From an uncultured Flavobacteriaceae bacterium (GTDB lineage: Bacteria; Bacteroidota; Bacteroidia; Flavobacteriales; Flavobacteriaceae): 64,000 bases of DNA. A program made the translations under genes and the position numbers. Of this stretch, positions 55,219 to 64,000 are shown piece by piece. How positions within the stretch are numbered: the first letter of the stretch is position 1; the number at the start of each line of letters is the position of its first letter. The notes beneath the pieces were generated by a model, which did not search any database, was not told where the DNA came from, and saw only the letters and a list, made by a program, of their open reading frames with translations. The DNA is taken from positions 62,001-126,000 of the forward strand of contig CANKYF010000010.1 in the NCBI GenBank assembly GCA_947487895.1, read 5' to 3'.

Positions 55219-57227
55219 GCTTTTGTTAAAACTACTTGTTCTGTTTCTTTTTGGAGCAATTTATTAAAATATTCTTTTAAAGCCTCATAATATATTGAGG
55301 AGATAATAGACTGATTCAATTTAGAAGTTACTAATACTTGAATAGTTTTAGCATTCCCTATTACTTTATATTGAAATGTTCCCATATTTTCTGGAAGACC
55401 TATAGCTGTAGCTTCTGGTAAACTTTCTATCTTATACCCTTCAGGTATATTGATAATAAGTTTATAAGAAGTGGTTGATGGATATCCAAAATCTACTGGA
55501 AACTCTCGTTTTTCTAATTTAAAAGGGTTTTCATTGGTTTTTAAATAAAAAAGAGGTGAGAAATACATTTTATCTCCAATAATATCTGCTTGACTCTCTT
55601 TAATAAATTTATAAGACTCTACAATTGGTTTTGATAGGTCTTTATCATTTTTAACCTGATAATCTGATACTTCTATACCTCCATATTTATTTTCTAATTT
55701 TTCTAAATAAGCATCTTTATCTGCTCCGTTATACTTATTTCTAAATGATAATGCTTTATGGTTTGTTTTTACACTTCTATAACTGCCCTCAAGCGTACCT
55801 TCTTCATCTATTTTAACCATCATTGTCATTGCATTTTTAGACTTAGTAGTTGGATACAAATCGATTAAACCTGAACCGCTATTTTTGGCAACTATTCTTC
55901 CTTGCCAATTTAAAGCTCTAAACGGTAAAACATTTGGAACAGAATACGTATCTGTAGCATCTAATAGCATAACTGAATCATCTGGTAGTCTCAACCATGT
56001 AACCACATAATTAAAACCTTCTCTAGTAGGAAATAAAGGGATACCGTGACTTCTAGTACTTACTAAAACAGGGTTAGCATTTAAGCCTGCATAACGTAAC
56101 ATAGCGGTTAACATTAAATTAATATCACCACTACCACCTACATGATTTTTATATGCTTTTTTCACATCATCAGCATAAATTCCATAATACCCATTCCATT
56201 TTACTTGAGATTTCACAAAATTAAAAATGAGATTAGCTCTCTCTGCAGGGTTAGAAACAGCCCCAATTAAAGCATCAATATCTTTTTCAAAATATCCCGT
56301 TTTTTCTAGCTCCTCACCAAAACTTGAGCTTTTGTATATTCTTTTCACAACATCTTCCCAAGTTGTTGAATAATATTCTGTTGCTGATCTTGGGAACTTC
56401 GTATATGAAAGTTCATACTTTACTGATGATCTATAATTATTAATACTATTTACGTAGGGTTCTTTCTTAAGAGCTGGTATATTATCTAAACTATATTTAT
56501 TAATTTGTTTACTATAATCTACTTTAGAGGTACTAAATGATTTTTGTTCTAACTGATAATAACTATTACTACTCCTTGCTGTATTAGTAAAAGTGATTGA
56601 GCCTCTACCACTTTCGATTACAGGTTTTACAGATAAAAATCCTTTTGTATTAACCTTGAAATTATAATACTCAGGAACTTCAAAACTAGCTTCTACTTTT
56701 TTTATTGGTATACTATGCTGAAATACAAATTCATCTACTTTTGAAGCAAAAGGAGATGTTATTTCGTATTTGTATTCTAAAACGCAACCTGGTTGTATAT
56801 TGGGCATTGTAAATTTAACTTGGTTAGAGTATTTACTTGCTTCTGTTTTAAATATGCCACTTTTGTCAAGTTTTTCGCCAACTACTTTATTATTTTCTAG
56901 TTTATAGGTATAGGCTTTTAACCCAGAAATCCTTTCTTCTGCGCCACCACTTTTATACAACCTAATTTGCTTAGTTGCAAAATCAAAACCTTCTTGATTA
57001 TAAATTTTGATACGTTCGTGTATTTCAGTTTTTAATTCAAAGCCATTTTCTTTATTATATTCAAAAAAACTTTTTCTGTACTTATATAGGTAAGCAGCAT
57101 TAGCAGAAGAATCAATAGAACATATCTTTTCTTCTAATTCTTCTTCAGATACCTTACCAAATTTATAATTCTGACTAAATGTTGTTATAGTAAAACATAA
57201 ACATAGAACTGTAATAAGTATTTTCAT
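55215..57227 (-). CDS. DUF3857/transglutaminase-like exported protein
   Basis: A 670-residue protein with a signal peptide (ITVLCLCFTITTFSQ). The N-terminal 250 residues match DUF3857 (IKIYNQEGFDFATKQIRLY, YKYEITSPF). A transglutaminase-like core follows (VKSQVKWNGYYGIYADDVKKAYKNHVGGSGDINLMLTAML; key part GSGDINLMLTAMLRYAGLN), in which the usual catalytic Cys is Ser or Gly, so it may be inactive. It lies 4 bp after its paralogue at 57232-59139. The function of such pairs is not known. Confidence 0.82.
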   Translation of the reverse strand: MKILITVLCLCFTITTFSQNYKFGKVSEEELEEKICSIDSSANAAYLYKYRKSFFEYNKENGFELKTEIHERIKIYNQEGFDFATKQIRLYKSGGAEERISGLKAYTYKLENNKVVGEKLDKSGIFKTEASKYSNQVKFTMPNIQPGCVLEYKYEITSPFASKVDEFVFQHSIPIKKVEASFEVPEYYNFKVNTKGFLSVKPVIESGRGSITFTNTARSSNSYYQLEQKSFSTSKVDYSKQINKYSLDNIPALKKEPYVNSINNYRSSVKYELSYTKFPRSATEYYSTTWEDVVKRIYKSSSFGEELEKTGYFEKDIDALIGAVSNPAERANLIFNFVKSQVKWNGYYGIYADDVKKAYKNHVGGSGDINLMLTAMLRYAGLNANPVLVSTRSHGIPLFPTREGFNYVVTWLRLPDDSVMLLDATDTYSVPNVLPFRALNWQGRIVAKNSGSGLIDLYPTTKSKNAMTMMVKIDEEGTLEGSYRSVKTNHKALSFRNKYNGADKDAYLEKLENKYGGIEVSDYQVKNDKDLSKPIVESYKFIKESQADIIGDKMYFSPLFYLKTNENPFKLEKREFPVDFGYPSTTSYKLIINIPEGYKIESLPEATAIGLPENMGTFQYKVIGNAKTIQVLVTSKLNQSIISSIYYEALKEYFNKLLQKETEQVVLTKA

Positions 57228-57231
57228 TTAA

Positions 57232-59139
57232 TTATTTTTTAATTAAAGCAATTTTAGCGTTATCTAATTTTGAAACTTCTTTGTAAAAACCTCTAAAGGC
57301 AGCATAATCTTCTTTTGGAAAATCACCATCTTTAACTGTGAATTCTCTATGATAGATTATTGTATTTTCATCTGTTACTTCTAGAGTCATCTTATAGCTT
57401 CCAAATTTATTTTCAATAGACACATTTTCTGGCTGAGATTCAATTTTATAATCTGAAGGAAGTCTTATCTCAACCTCATCAATATCTTTAAAGCCTCTTT
57501 TAATTTGAAGCGGTAATTTTCTATTTCTATACCTATCTGGTATATGAGTATTTCTGTTAAGTGCATTAACCTGTAATAACATTCTATTTCCTATAACTTT
57601 TGAATAATTAGAAGCGTTAAAGCTAATATCTTCTATAAACTCAATACTATCTCTATCATTATTCAAACTCATTTCCTGAATAGTTAATCCATTAATATAT
57701 TTCCATCTTTTTTTATAATGAACATCTAAATCTCTTTCTGTCTCTGTTGCCAAATAATATTTATCATCATACTGAATTCCTTTTGAAACTGATATTACTT
57801 TTGCTTCAATAGCTCCTTCATTTGAAACACTACACTTCCCTTTAATTGATTGAAGACTTTCTTCTTCTTCATATTTTTTAGTATGAACAATCTTTCCTCC
57901 TTCTGGAGTAATAACTAATGCATCTCTATCATCTGTAAAATCACCAATAAAGCCGAAGGGCAATTTCTGACTTGTACACTCCAACCATATATCTTCTTCA
58001 TTTTGTCTAGGAATATTAAGTATTACATGATTCCCTTGCATAGAAGCAAAATCTTTTTCTATACTTCTTTGAGATTTCCTAGCATATACAACGGTGTAAT
58101 GCGATTCTACTCCAACCTCATTTAAAAGAGCCATAGTATAGTTAGTTAACGCTTTACAATCTCCATAACTAACCTCATCAACTTTAGATACATTAAAGGG
58201 TTTCCAACCACCTATTCCTACTTGCACGCTAATATAGCGTACCTTATCTTGTACATATTGATATACTTTTTTTGCTTTTTCTATTTGGCTTGTATCTCCT
58301 TTTACTAAATTTTGAATTTCAGTTTTTGTTTCTAAGGGTAAATCATGTGTTTCCTTTATTAAATCATGATACATCCATTTTCCAAAGTCATTCCAATTCT
58401 CAACTTGGGTATTTACTCCTTCTAATGAAAACTTATTGGAAGCAACCAACACTCTTGGAGCTATTAACGTATAAAAAGGGCTATACTGCTCTGGTTTAAA
58501 AGCTTCAATATTTGATACTTTAAAACTAAATTTATTTGCAAGTTCTTGCTTTTCTAAATCAAATTCATTGAAGTTTTTTTCTTTAGTTCTTATTGTTATA
58601 CCTTCAGGAAACTCTATACTATAAGAACTATCTTCTACACTTAAAAAATAACTATCTATAGGATTAAAAGGCTTTATAAAAGCCGTATTACTAGTAACGG
58701 TTTCGCAAATAAACTCCATGGTATAAGGATAGCTTATGGGTGTATATTCTAAGTATTTAACTCTGGAATCTGAATATAATGTACCACCATCAACAGCACT
58801 AACATCTTTAAATTCATTCTTTTTAATTTTTTTTATTTGTTGCCCAAGAGCATTGTAAACAATAACCTGAAGTTCCTTTATTTTTTCATTATTATCATAA
58901 TGAACATATGCATGCGTAGTTCTATTACCCTGTTTATTGAGAACTGTTATTACTCGTCTTTCTTTAACATGCATTTCATTAGCAGATTCTAAAACAATAT
59001 CAATAGTATTATCCCTTACTACGGCATTTGCATGTTCTGTTAAATTATCTGGTATTGTTAAACTTGTATAAATTTTACTCTGAGAATAACTTGAGATGTA
59101 GAAAAACAGTAAAAAAACTGTTATGTATTTTTTAAGCAT
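57232..59139 (-). CDS. DUF3857/transglutaminase family exported protein
   Basis: A 635-residue protein with signal peptide ending in FYISSYSQ. DUF3857 covers about residues 50-240 (KRRVITVLNKQGNRTTHAYV is close to ERRVITVLNKQG in position), followed by a transglutaminase-like core with VQDKVRYISVQVGIGGWKPF and SYGDCKALTNYTMALLNEVG, where the Cys of GDCKAL is the expected nucleophile. So this copy may be active while the next paralogue appears to lack that Cys. It is first in a three-gene run that ends with the MazG-type gene. Confidence 0.82.
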   Translation of the reverse strand: MLKKYITVFLLFFYISSYSQSKIYTSLTIPDNLTEHANAVVRDNTIDIVLESANEMHVKERRVITVLNKQGNRTTHAYVHYDNNEKIKELQVIVYNALGQQIKKIKKNEFKDVSAVDGGTLYSDSRVKYLEYTPISYPYTMEFICETVTSNTAFIKPFNPIDSYFLSVEDSSYSIEFPEGITIRTKEKNFNEFDLEKQELANKFSFKVSNIEAFKPEQYSPFYTLIAPRVLVASNKFSLEGVNTQVENWNDFGKWMYHDLIKETHDLPLETKTEIQNLVKGDTSQIEKAKKVYQYVQDKVRYISVQVGIGGWKPFNVSKVDEVSYGDCKALTNYTMALLNEVGVESHYTVVYARKSQRSIEKDFASMQGNHVILNIPRQNEEDIWLECTSQKLPFGFIGDFTDDRDALVITPEGGKIVHTKKYEEEESLQSIKGKCSVSNEGAIEAKVISVSKGIQYDDKYYLATETERDLDVHYKKRWKYINGLTIQEMSLNNDRDSIEFIEDISFNASNYSKVIGNRMLLQVNALNRNTHIPDRYRNRKLPLQIKRGFKDIDEVEIRLPSDYKIESQPENVSIENKFGSYKMTLEVTDENTIIYHREFTVKDGDFPKEDYAAFRGFYKEVSKLDNAKIALIKK

Positions 59140-59267
59140 ATACGTTACTATTAACTTAGGAAAACCGTTTTTACATTTAAAGAAAGCTACTAATAAAGTT
59201 AGCTTCTAACTAAAAAGTAAAAATTAGTTGGTCAAATTAATAAAATAAAACTAAATAAAATGAGGGA

Positions 59268-59720
59268 TTATCCTTTGTTTTTTGAGTCGATTATTATAGT
59301 TACAGGGCCATCATTTATCAGAGCAACTTTCATATCTGCACCAAACTGCCCTGTTTGAATAGACTTTCCTAAATCTACTTGAACTTGTTTTATAAAGGCT
59401 TCATATAAAGGAATTGCTACATCAGGTTTTGCTGCTTTTATATAACTAGGTCTATTCCCTTTTTTTGTTAGCGCGTGTAGTGTAAACTGACTAACTACAA
59501 TGATATCTCCATTAATATCTTTTACAGATTTATTCATGACGCCACTTTCATCCGCAAATATTCTTAGGTTTATAAGTTTTTTAGTGAGCCAATCAATATC
59601 TTCGCTAGTATCATCATCTACAATTCCTAAAAGAACTAAAAGTCCTTTTTTAATATCTGCAACCTTATCTTCATTAATAATTACACTAGCCTCAGATACT
59701 CTTTGAATTACTAACTTCAT
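59268..59720 (-). CDS. dtd: D-aminoacyl-tRNA deacylase
   Basis: A 150-residue enzyme that removes D-amino acids from tRNA. The two active-site motifs are SQFTLHALTKKGNRPSY and, near the C-terminus, NDGPVTIIID. Length is normal. Its start overlaps the rsgA stop codon by 4 bases (ATGA), a common pairing in Flavobacteria. Confidence 0.95.
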   Translation of the reverse strand: MKLVIQRVSEASVIINEDKVADIKKGLLVLLGIVDDDTSEDIDWLTKKLINLRIFADESGVMNKSVKDINGDIIVVSQFTLHALTKKGNRPSYIKAAKPDVAIPLYEAFIKQVQVDLGKSIQTGQFGADMKVALINDGPVTIIIDSKNKG

Positions 59721-60667
59721 TCCTTATCCCAAATATCGGTTCTATAGTGCTCATCTTCTCCTTCTAAAATTTGCACATAACTTCTATATCTTGAATATGC
59801 AATTTCATCATTATCTAAAGCGTCTTTTACTGCACATTTTGGTTCTTTAATATGTAAACAGTTATTGAACTTACAATCTTGTTTTAAAGCAAAAATTTCA
59901 GGGAAATAATCGGCTACTTCTTCTTTATCCATGTCTACCACTCCAAAACCTTTTATACCAGGTGTATCAATTATCTTTCCTCCAAAATCTGTATCAAACA
60001 TTTCAGCAAATGTAGTTGTGTGTTGCCCTTGCATATGTAAATTTGATATTTCTTTGGTTTTTAAATTTAAATCTGGTTGAATGTTATTTACCAATGTAGA
60101 TTTACCAACCCCAGAATGACCAGAAAACATACTCACTCTATCTTTCATTATTGCCTTTACCTTCTCAACATTCTTTCCCGTTTTAGCCGAAACTCCTATA
60201 CATTCATATCCTATTTTTCTATAAACATGTGCTAAATACTTTGCTTCTAAAAGTGTTTCTTCATCATAGGCATCAAGCTTATTAAATAATAAAACCGTTT
60301 TTATAGAATAAGCTTCAGCGGTCACCAAAAATCGATCTATAAAACTTGTTTGCGTTGGTGGGTTATTAATAGTAATTATTAAGAATACCTGATCTAAGTT
60401 TGATGCAATAATATGGGTTTGTTTAGATAAATTGACAGACTTGCGGACTATAAAATTCTTTCTTTCATGAATATTAAAGATTATCCCAGATTCTACATCA
60501 TTAGATTGCTCCAAATCAAAATCCACCCAATCTCCTACAGCTATTGGGTTGGTACTTTTTATACCTTTAATTCTAAATTTACCCTTAATTCTGCATTGAT
60601 AGGTTTCTCCCAACTGTGTTTTAACAGTATACCAACTTCCTGTAGATTTATAAACGAGTCCTGTCAT
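59717..60667 (-). CDS. rsgA: Ribosome small-subunit-dependent GTPase A
   Basis: A 316-residue circularly permuted GTPase that helps mature the 30S subunit. An OB fold is at the N-terminus; G4-like NKLD lies before the P-loop GHSGVGKST (183-191), followed by DTPGIKGFG. The C-terminal zinc site is CKFNNCLHIKEPKC. It heads the rsgA-dtd pair. Confidence 0.95.
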   Translation of the reverse strand: MTGLVYKSTGSWYTVKTQLGETYQCRIKGKFRIKGIKSTNPIAVGDWVDFDLEQSNDVESGIIFNIHERKNFIVRKSVNLSKQTHIIASNLDQVFLIITINNPPTQTSFIDRFLVTAEAYSIKTVLLFNKLDAYDEETLLEAKYLAHVYRKIGYECIGVSAKTGKNVEKVKAIMKDRVSMFSGHSGVGKSTLVNNIQPDLNLKTKEISNLHMQGQHTTTFAEMFDTDFGGKIIDTPGIKGFGVVDMDKEEVADYFPEIFALKQDCKFNNCLHIKEPKCAVKDALDNDEIAYSRYRSYVQILEGEDEHYRTDIWDKE

Positions 60668-60757
60668 ATTTAACTCAAAAATAATTTAAATAAATTATTT
60701 ATTCTGTGTTAATACTTATAAATTAGTCTCATAAATTTTTTAACAAAAATCAATAAC

Positions 60758-61207
60758 ATGAAAAAATTAATTTTAATTATCGCTATTGCGGTATTTAGTT
60801 TAGCTGAAGTTAATGCTCAAGTAGAGTATAAAGTTATTACTAGTGTAGAGTCTATTGTACCTAATGGGTTAGGTCGTTCTAGAATTATTAGTGCTAACGA
60901 ATCTAAAGACTACAAAGAATATACATCTACTCAAACGGCTGAAGACAATACCCGTAATAAATCTAAGCGTGGTGAAATTAGAGTTAAAGGTTTTGATGAA
61001 ACTAAACTTTTAAACTTCTATAATATTGGAGGGATTAGATTTCAAAACATTGCTGCTAATGATGCAATCATCACTTCTAAAATAAATACTATGATTGAAG
61101 AAGGTTGGGAATTAGCATTTGTAACAAGTGCTGTTGAAAGTGAAGCAGGTAAAGGTGATGGAAAAGGTATCTTTATTACTAGATATATATTTAAAAGATC
61201 TAAATAA
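60758..61207 (+). CDS. Small exported protein of unknown function
   Basis: A 149-residue protein with signal peptide MKKLILIIAIAVFSLAEVNAQ. The end, with INTMIEEGWELAFVTSAVES and FITRYIFKR, has the pattern of DUF4177-like proteins (a beta strand, then a 'GWEL' turn). Residues 40-70 are charged and probably flexible. It is monocistronic, divergent from rsgA and convergent with the gene at 61265, with which it shares a terminator. Function is unknown. Confidence 0.68.
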   Translation: MKKLILIIAIAVFSLAEVNAQVEYKVITSVESIVPNGLGRSRIISANESKDYKEYTSTQTAEDNTRNKSKRGEIRVKGFDETKLLNFYNIGGIRFQNIAANDAIITSKINTMIEEGWELAFVTSAVESEAGKGDGKGIFITRYIFKRSK

Positions 61208-61226
61208 TTATTATTTAGACCATAAA

Positions 61227-61251
61227 AAAAGCCTCGCTATGCGAGGCTTTT
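61227..61251. terminator. Bidirectional terminator between convergent genes
   Basis: AAAAGCCTCGC (61227-61237) and GCGAGGCTTTT (61241-61251) form a perfect 11-bp stem with a 3-base loop, with A and T runs on both sides. Confidence 0.85.
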
Positions 61252-61264
61252 CTATTTCTACTAA

Positions 61265-61903
61265 TTAACCTTTAATAGCCTTCTTTGTTGAAATCTTTTT
61301 CCCATCTGCAATTATGTTAATAATATACATACCTGATGAGAATTGTGATAAATCAATATTCAATTGTTTAGTATTTAAATTTTGGAAACTCATTTGATTG
61401 ACTGATTGTCCAGACATGTTAGCAACATTAACTTTAATATTTTTGTACACTTTTGAAAGTTTTAAATTAAACATTCCACTTGGTGATGTATTTGGATACA
61501 TAACTATTTCATTTTCTTTATCGTTTTTAAAATATTGATTACTAATACTTGTAATATAACATCTAGTTGTATATCTACATGAATGCCTTCCATATCCAAT
61601 TACGGTAACTTCATCTAAAACCTCATTCCCTTTTAGCATTACTTCTAGTTTACTTTCACCTATAACAGGAATTTCTATCGCTCTATAACCTAGATATGAT
61701 ATCTGTAGAGTATCACCTCTATTACCATTAATTTCGAAATGCCCTTTAGAATTTGAAACTGTCCCTTTTTTAGAATTCTTAATAAGAATATTGGCATTTT
61801 CAAGAACACCAAATTCATCAGACACAATACCTGTAATCGTTTCTTGCGCTTGAAGTTTAAATAGAATTCCTATTAAAAAGAATATAAACGTAATTTTTTT
61901 CAT
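61265..61903 (-). CDS. Carboxypeptidase-like regulatory domain protein with T9SS sorting domain
   Basis: A 212-residue protein. The signal peptide ends at LFKLQAQ (about residue 20). Residues 22-95 form a carboxypeptidase regulatory-like domain (ITGIVSDEFGVLENANILI, ISYLGYRAIEIPV). A short Cys-containing stretch (YGRHSCRYTTRCYITS) may form a disulphide. The C-terminal 80 residues (EIVMYPNTSPSGMFNLKL, FSSGMYIINIIADGKK) are a type A sorting domain. The protein has only these parts and no enzyme core. It probably is a small surface protein; function unknown. Confidence 0.75.
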   Translation of the reverse strand: MKKITFIFFLIGILFKLQAQETITGIVSDEFGVLENANILIKNSKKGTVSNSKGHFEINGNRGDTLQISYLGYRAIEIPVIGESKLEVMLKGNEVLDEVTVIGYGRHSCRYTTRCYITSISNQYFKNDKENEIVMYPNTSPSGMFNLKLSKVYKNIKVNVANMSGQSVNQMSFQNLNTKQLNIDLSQFSSGMYIINIIADGKKISTKKAIKG

Positions 61904-62000
61904 GAATTTGATTTTTTAGCTGATTATAACCCAAACCTAATTCAAAATCATGCTATTCTAAAGTCAGAATGAGTGTAAGTATCTTTTCATTGAGGGAAAC

Positions 62001-62029
62001 AAAAAAGCCTCGCTATACGAGGCTTTTTT
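62001..62029 (-). terminator. Intrinsic terminator of the aroF/aroQ-tyrA operon
   Basis: AAAAAAGCCTCG (62001-62012) and CGAGGCTTTTTT (62018-62029) form a 12-bp stem with a 5-base loop, 26 bp beyond the stop codon of the DAHP synthase gene. Confidence 0.85.
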
Positions 62030-62054
62030 ACTTTTAATTCCTAATAATAATTAA

Positions 62055-63137
62055 TTAACCATTAATTATTTTCTCTTGGTGGTTAATTGATTCTTGGTGA
62101 ACCGCCTTGAACATTTTCAAAATAAACTCTTCACTTAAACCATGCTCTTGACCTTCTAAAACCATTCTTCCTAAGATTTCATTCCAACGCTTGCTTTGTA
62201 AAACAGCAACATTTTTCTCTTTCTTTAATTGACCGATCCCATCAGAAGCTTGCATACGTTTACCTAACATATCAATAATCTGGTTATCTATAATATCAAT
62301 TTTAGCTCTTAAATTATTTAACTCATTATTATACGCTGCTTCTGGATCTGCTTCTTTTTTAACTTTTAAATCACGCATAATTTGCACTAAAGTAGAAGGT
62401 GTTACCTGTTGTGCAGCATCACTCCAAGCATTATCTGGATCATAATGTGTTTCAACCATTAAACCATCAAAATTTAAATCTAATGCAGTTTGACACACAT
62501 CAAATACCATATCTCTCTTACCTGTAATATGAGATGGGTCATTAATTAATGGAATATCTGGAAATCTATTTTGAAATTCTATAGCCATTTGCCATTCTGG
62601 ATTGTTTCTGTACTTAGTTTTTTCATACGTAGAAAAACCTCTATGAATAGCGCCTATATTTTTAACACCAGCAGTATATATTCTTTCAATACCACCTAAC
62701 CATAATGCTAAATCTGGATTTACTGGATTTTTAATTAATACAGGTTTATCTGTCCCTTCTAAAGCATCTGCAATTTCTTGCATTATGAATGGACTAACCG
62801 TAGAACGAGCACCAATCCAAAGCATATCAATATCATGCTCTAAAGCCAATTTCACATGAGCTGCATTTGCAACCTCAGTACAAACTTTCATACCCGTTTC
62901 TTCTTTTACTTTTTGTAACCACTTTAAACCTAAAGCACCTACACCTTCAAAGTTACCAGGTCTTGTTCTTGGTTTCCAGATACCTGCTCTAAAATAACTT
63001 ACATCAGTATCTTTAAGTTCATGTGCTATTTTAAGCACTTGCTCTTCTGTTTCAGCACTACAAGGTCCTGCAATTACTAATGGATGATTTAATCCTAAAT
63101 CATCTAACCAACTTCTTAACTCTTTCTTGTTTTCCAT
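62055..63137 (-). CDS. Bifunctional DAHP synthase / chorismate mutase (type II)
   Basis: A 360-residue fusion. The N-terminal DAHP synthase domain has PLVIAGPCSAETEEQ, FRAGIWKPRTRPGNFEG and INDPSHITGKRDMV; the C-terminal 95 residues (NLRAKIDIIDNQIIDMLGKRM) are an AroQ-type chorismate mutase. It catalyses the first step of the shikimate pathway and the branch to prephenate. I chose ATG at 63137 (MENKKELRS); an ATG nine codons upstream is less likely. It lies 90 bp after tyrA in the same direction, so prephenate is made and used by the same operon. Confidence 0.95.
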   Translation of the reverse strand: MENKKELRSWLDDLGLNHPLVIAGPCSAETEEQVLKIAHELKDTDVSYFRAGIWKPRTRPGNFEGVGALGLKWLQKVKEETGMKVCTEVANAAHVKLALEHDIDMLWIGARSTVSPFIMQEIADALEGTDKPVLIKNPVNPDLALWLGGIERIYTAGVKNIGAIHRGFSTYEKTKYRNNPEWQMAIEFQNRFPDIPLINDPSHITGKRDMVFDVCQTALDLNFDGLMVETHYDPDNAWSDAAQQVTPSTLVQIMRDLKVKKEADPEAAYNNELNNLRAKIDIIDNQIIDMLGKRMQASDGIGQLKKEKNVAVLQSKRWNEILGRMVLEGQEHGLSEEFILKMFKAVHQESINHQEKIING

Positions 63138-63227
63138 AATTCCTAATAAAATTTCATACTTCAAATTCCACGATTCTAATATTTATAATTCTTTGCTGGA
63201 ATTTGGTGTTTCAATATTGTTTTAATG

Positions 63228-64000
63228 TTAATTTATTCCGTTTAATATATCTTTTATGTGATTGGTATCTTTCATTTCTTTGAACACTCCTTCAAAATCG
63301 TCACTCTCCATCAACTTTTTAAATTGTGTTAGATTATTTATGTATTCTTCTAAAGTTTCAATAACGTTCTCTTTATTCTGCTTAAAAATAGGTGTCCACA
63401 TTTCTGGTGAGCTTTTAGCCAAACGTACCGTAGAGGCAAATCCACTACCCGCCATATCAAAAATATCACGCTCATTTTTCTCTTTATCAATAACCGTTTT
63501 TCCTAGCATGAATGAACTAATATGTGATAAATGCGATACGTAAGCTATATGTTTATCATGAGCTTCAGGGTTCATATAACGAATACGCATACCCAAAGCT
63601 TTAAATATTTCTAGAGCTTTTTCCTGAAGCTTAAAAGCGGTTTTTTCAACCTCACAAATAATATTTGTTTTACCTTCAAACAATCCGCTAATAGCAGCAC
63701 CAGGACCAGAATATTCGGTTCCAGCAATTGGGTGTGCTGCTAAAAAATTTCTACGCTTTGGATGATTTTCAACAATTTTACAAATAGCTTCTTTTGTAGA
63801 CCCAGCATCAATCACTAATGTGTTATCCGATATGTTATCTAATATTGATGGCAACAACTTAACAGTTGCATCAACAGGTATAGACACAATTACTAAATCT
63901 GCATGTTGTAAATCATCTAACGTCGCTTTTTTATCTATTAAGCCAAGAGACAAAGCTTGTTCTATAGTAGTGTCTTTTCTACTGATACCATGAACAACCA
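63228..64000 (-). CDS. tyrA: Prephenate dehydrogenase (partial, N-terminus off the right edge)
   Basis: At least 257 codons are in the window and the frame stays open to the right edge, so the N-terminal Rossmann glycine motif is outside. Visible parts: DLVIVSIPVDATVKLLP, VIDAGSTKEAICK, FLAAHPIAGTEYSGP and HIAYVSHLSHISSFML are the NAD-binding and active-site segments of prephenate dehydrogenase. It oxidises prephenate to 4-hydroxyphenylpyruvate for tyrosine. An internal TTG at 63953 could be mistaken for its start. The DAHP synthase/chorismate mutase gene follows. Confidence 0.92.
   Translation of the reverse strand, partial: VVHGISRKDTTIEQALSLGLIDKKATLDDLQHADLVIVSIPVDATVKLLPSILDNISDNTLVIDAGSTKEAICKIVENHPKRRNFLAAHPIAGTEYSGPGAAISGLFEGKTNIICEVEKTAFKLQEKALEIFKALGMRIRYMNPEAHDKHIAYVSHLSHISSFMLGKTVIDKEKNERDIFDMAGSGFASTVRLAKSSPEMWTPIFKQNKENVIETLEEYINNLTQFKKLMESDDFEGVFKEMKDTNHIKDILNGIN

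Overview
The window reads as chromosomal DNA of a low-GC marine or soil Flavobacteriaceae member (phylum Bacteroidota). The reasons are C-terminal sorting domains of the type IX secretion system, TonB-dependent receptors with carboxypeptidase-like N-domains, a DUF4249 lipoprotein, the fused DAHP synthase/chorismate mutase, and promoters of the Bacteroidota form TTG-N20-23-TAnnTTTG at several genes. I cannot name the genus. No phage, insertion sequence, rRNA operon or CRISPR array is visible.

Layout. (1) 1-14.5 kb is a sugar-oxidation cluster. On the minus strand lie a sugar isomerase/epimerase cut by the window edge, a Gfo/Idh/MocA oxidoreductase, an MFS permease, an exported TIM-barrel isomerase and an AraC regulator. 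Divergently come two tandem pairs of GMC flavoprotein plus Tat-exported small subunit, a DUF1080 lipoprotein, a small membrane protein and a TonB receptor, with a convergent lipoprotein cytochrome c. Together they look like a periplasmic route that oxidises glycosides to keto-glycosides and then cleaves them. (2) 14.7-20.8 kb is the ilvDBNC operon, preceded by a leader peptide rich in Ile, Val and Leu and an attenuator. (3) 20.85-22.35 kb is metK behind a SAM-II-like riboswitch. (4) 22.5-24.2 kb holds tRNA-Tyr, an exported protein of unknown function and a deoxynucleoside kinase. (5) 24.2-30.7 kb is a TonB receptor/DUF4249 operon. (6) 30.9-36.5 kb holds a membrane pyrophosphatase, a soluble pyrophosphatase and an M1 peptidase. 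(7) 36.5-44.4 kb is the histidine-utilisation operon hutHUIG with a divergent LysR regulator and a dihaem peroxidase. (8) 44.4-48.8 kb is an accessory island of small unrelated genes: a colicin-type immunity protein, a zinc-ribbon protein, a short hypothetical, a membrane protein, a serine hydrolase and MepB. They are separated by attC-like or related repeats. (9) 48.9-64 kb is mostly housekeeping: polyprenyl synthase, a secreted T9SS protein, rlmN, queA, aroA, a MazG-type pyrophosphohydrolase, two DUF3857 transglutaminase-like proteins, dtd, rsgA, aroF/aroQ and a tyrA cut by the right edge.

The most notable items are the ilv attenuator, whose antiterminator arm starts at the leader stop codon; the long-loop SAM-II-like element that settles the metK start; the doubled GMC/small-subunit cluster with a possible Fe-S motif; and the cassette-like island with an orphan immunity gene. 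All functions are inferred from sequence and family knowledge; no database search was run.
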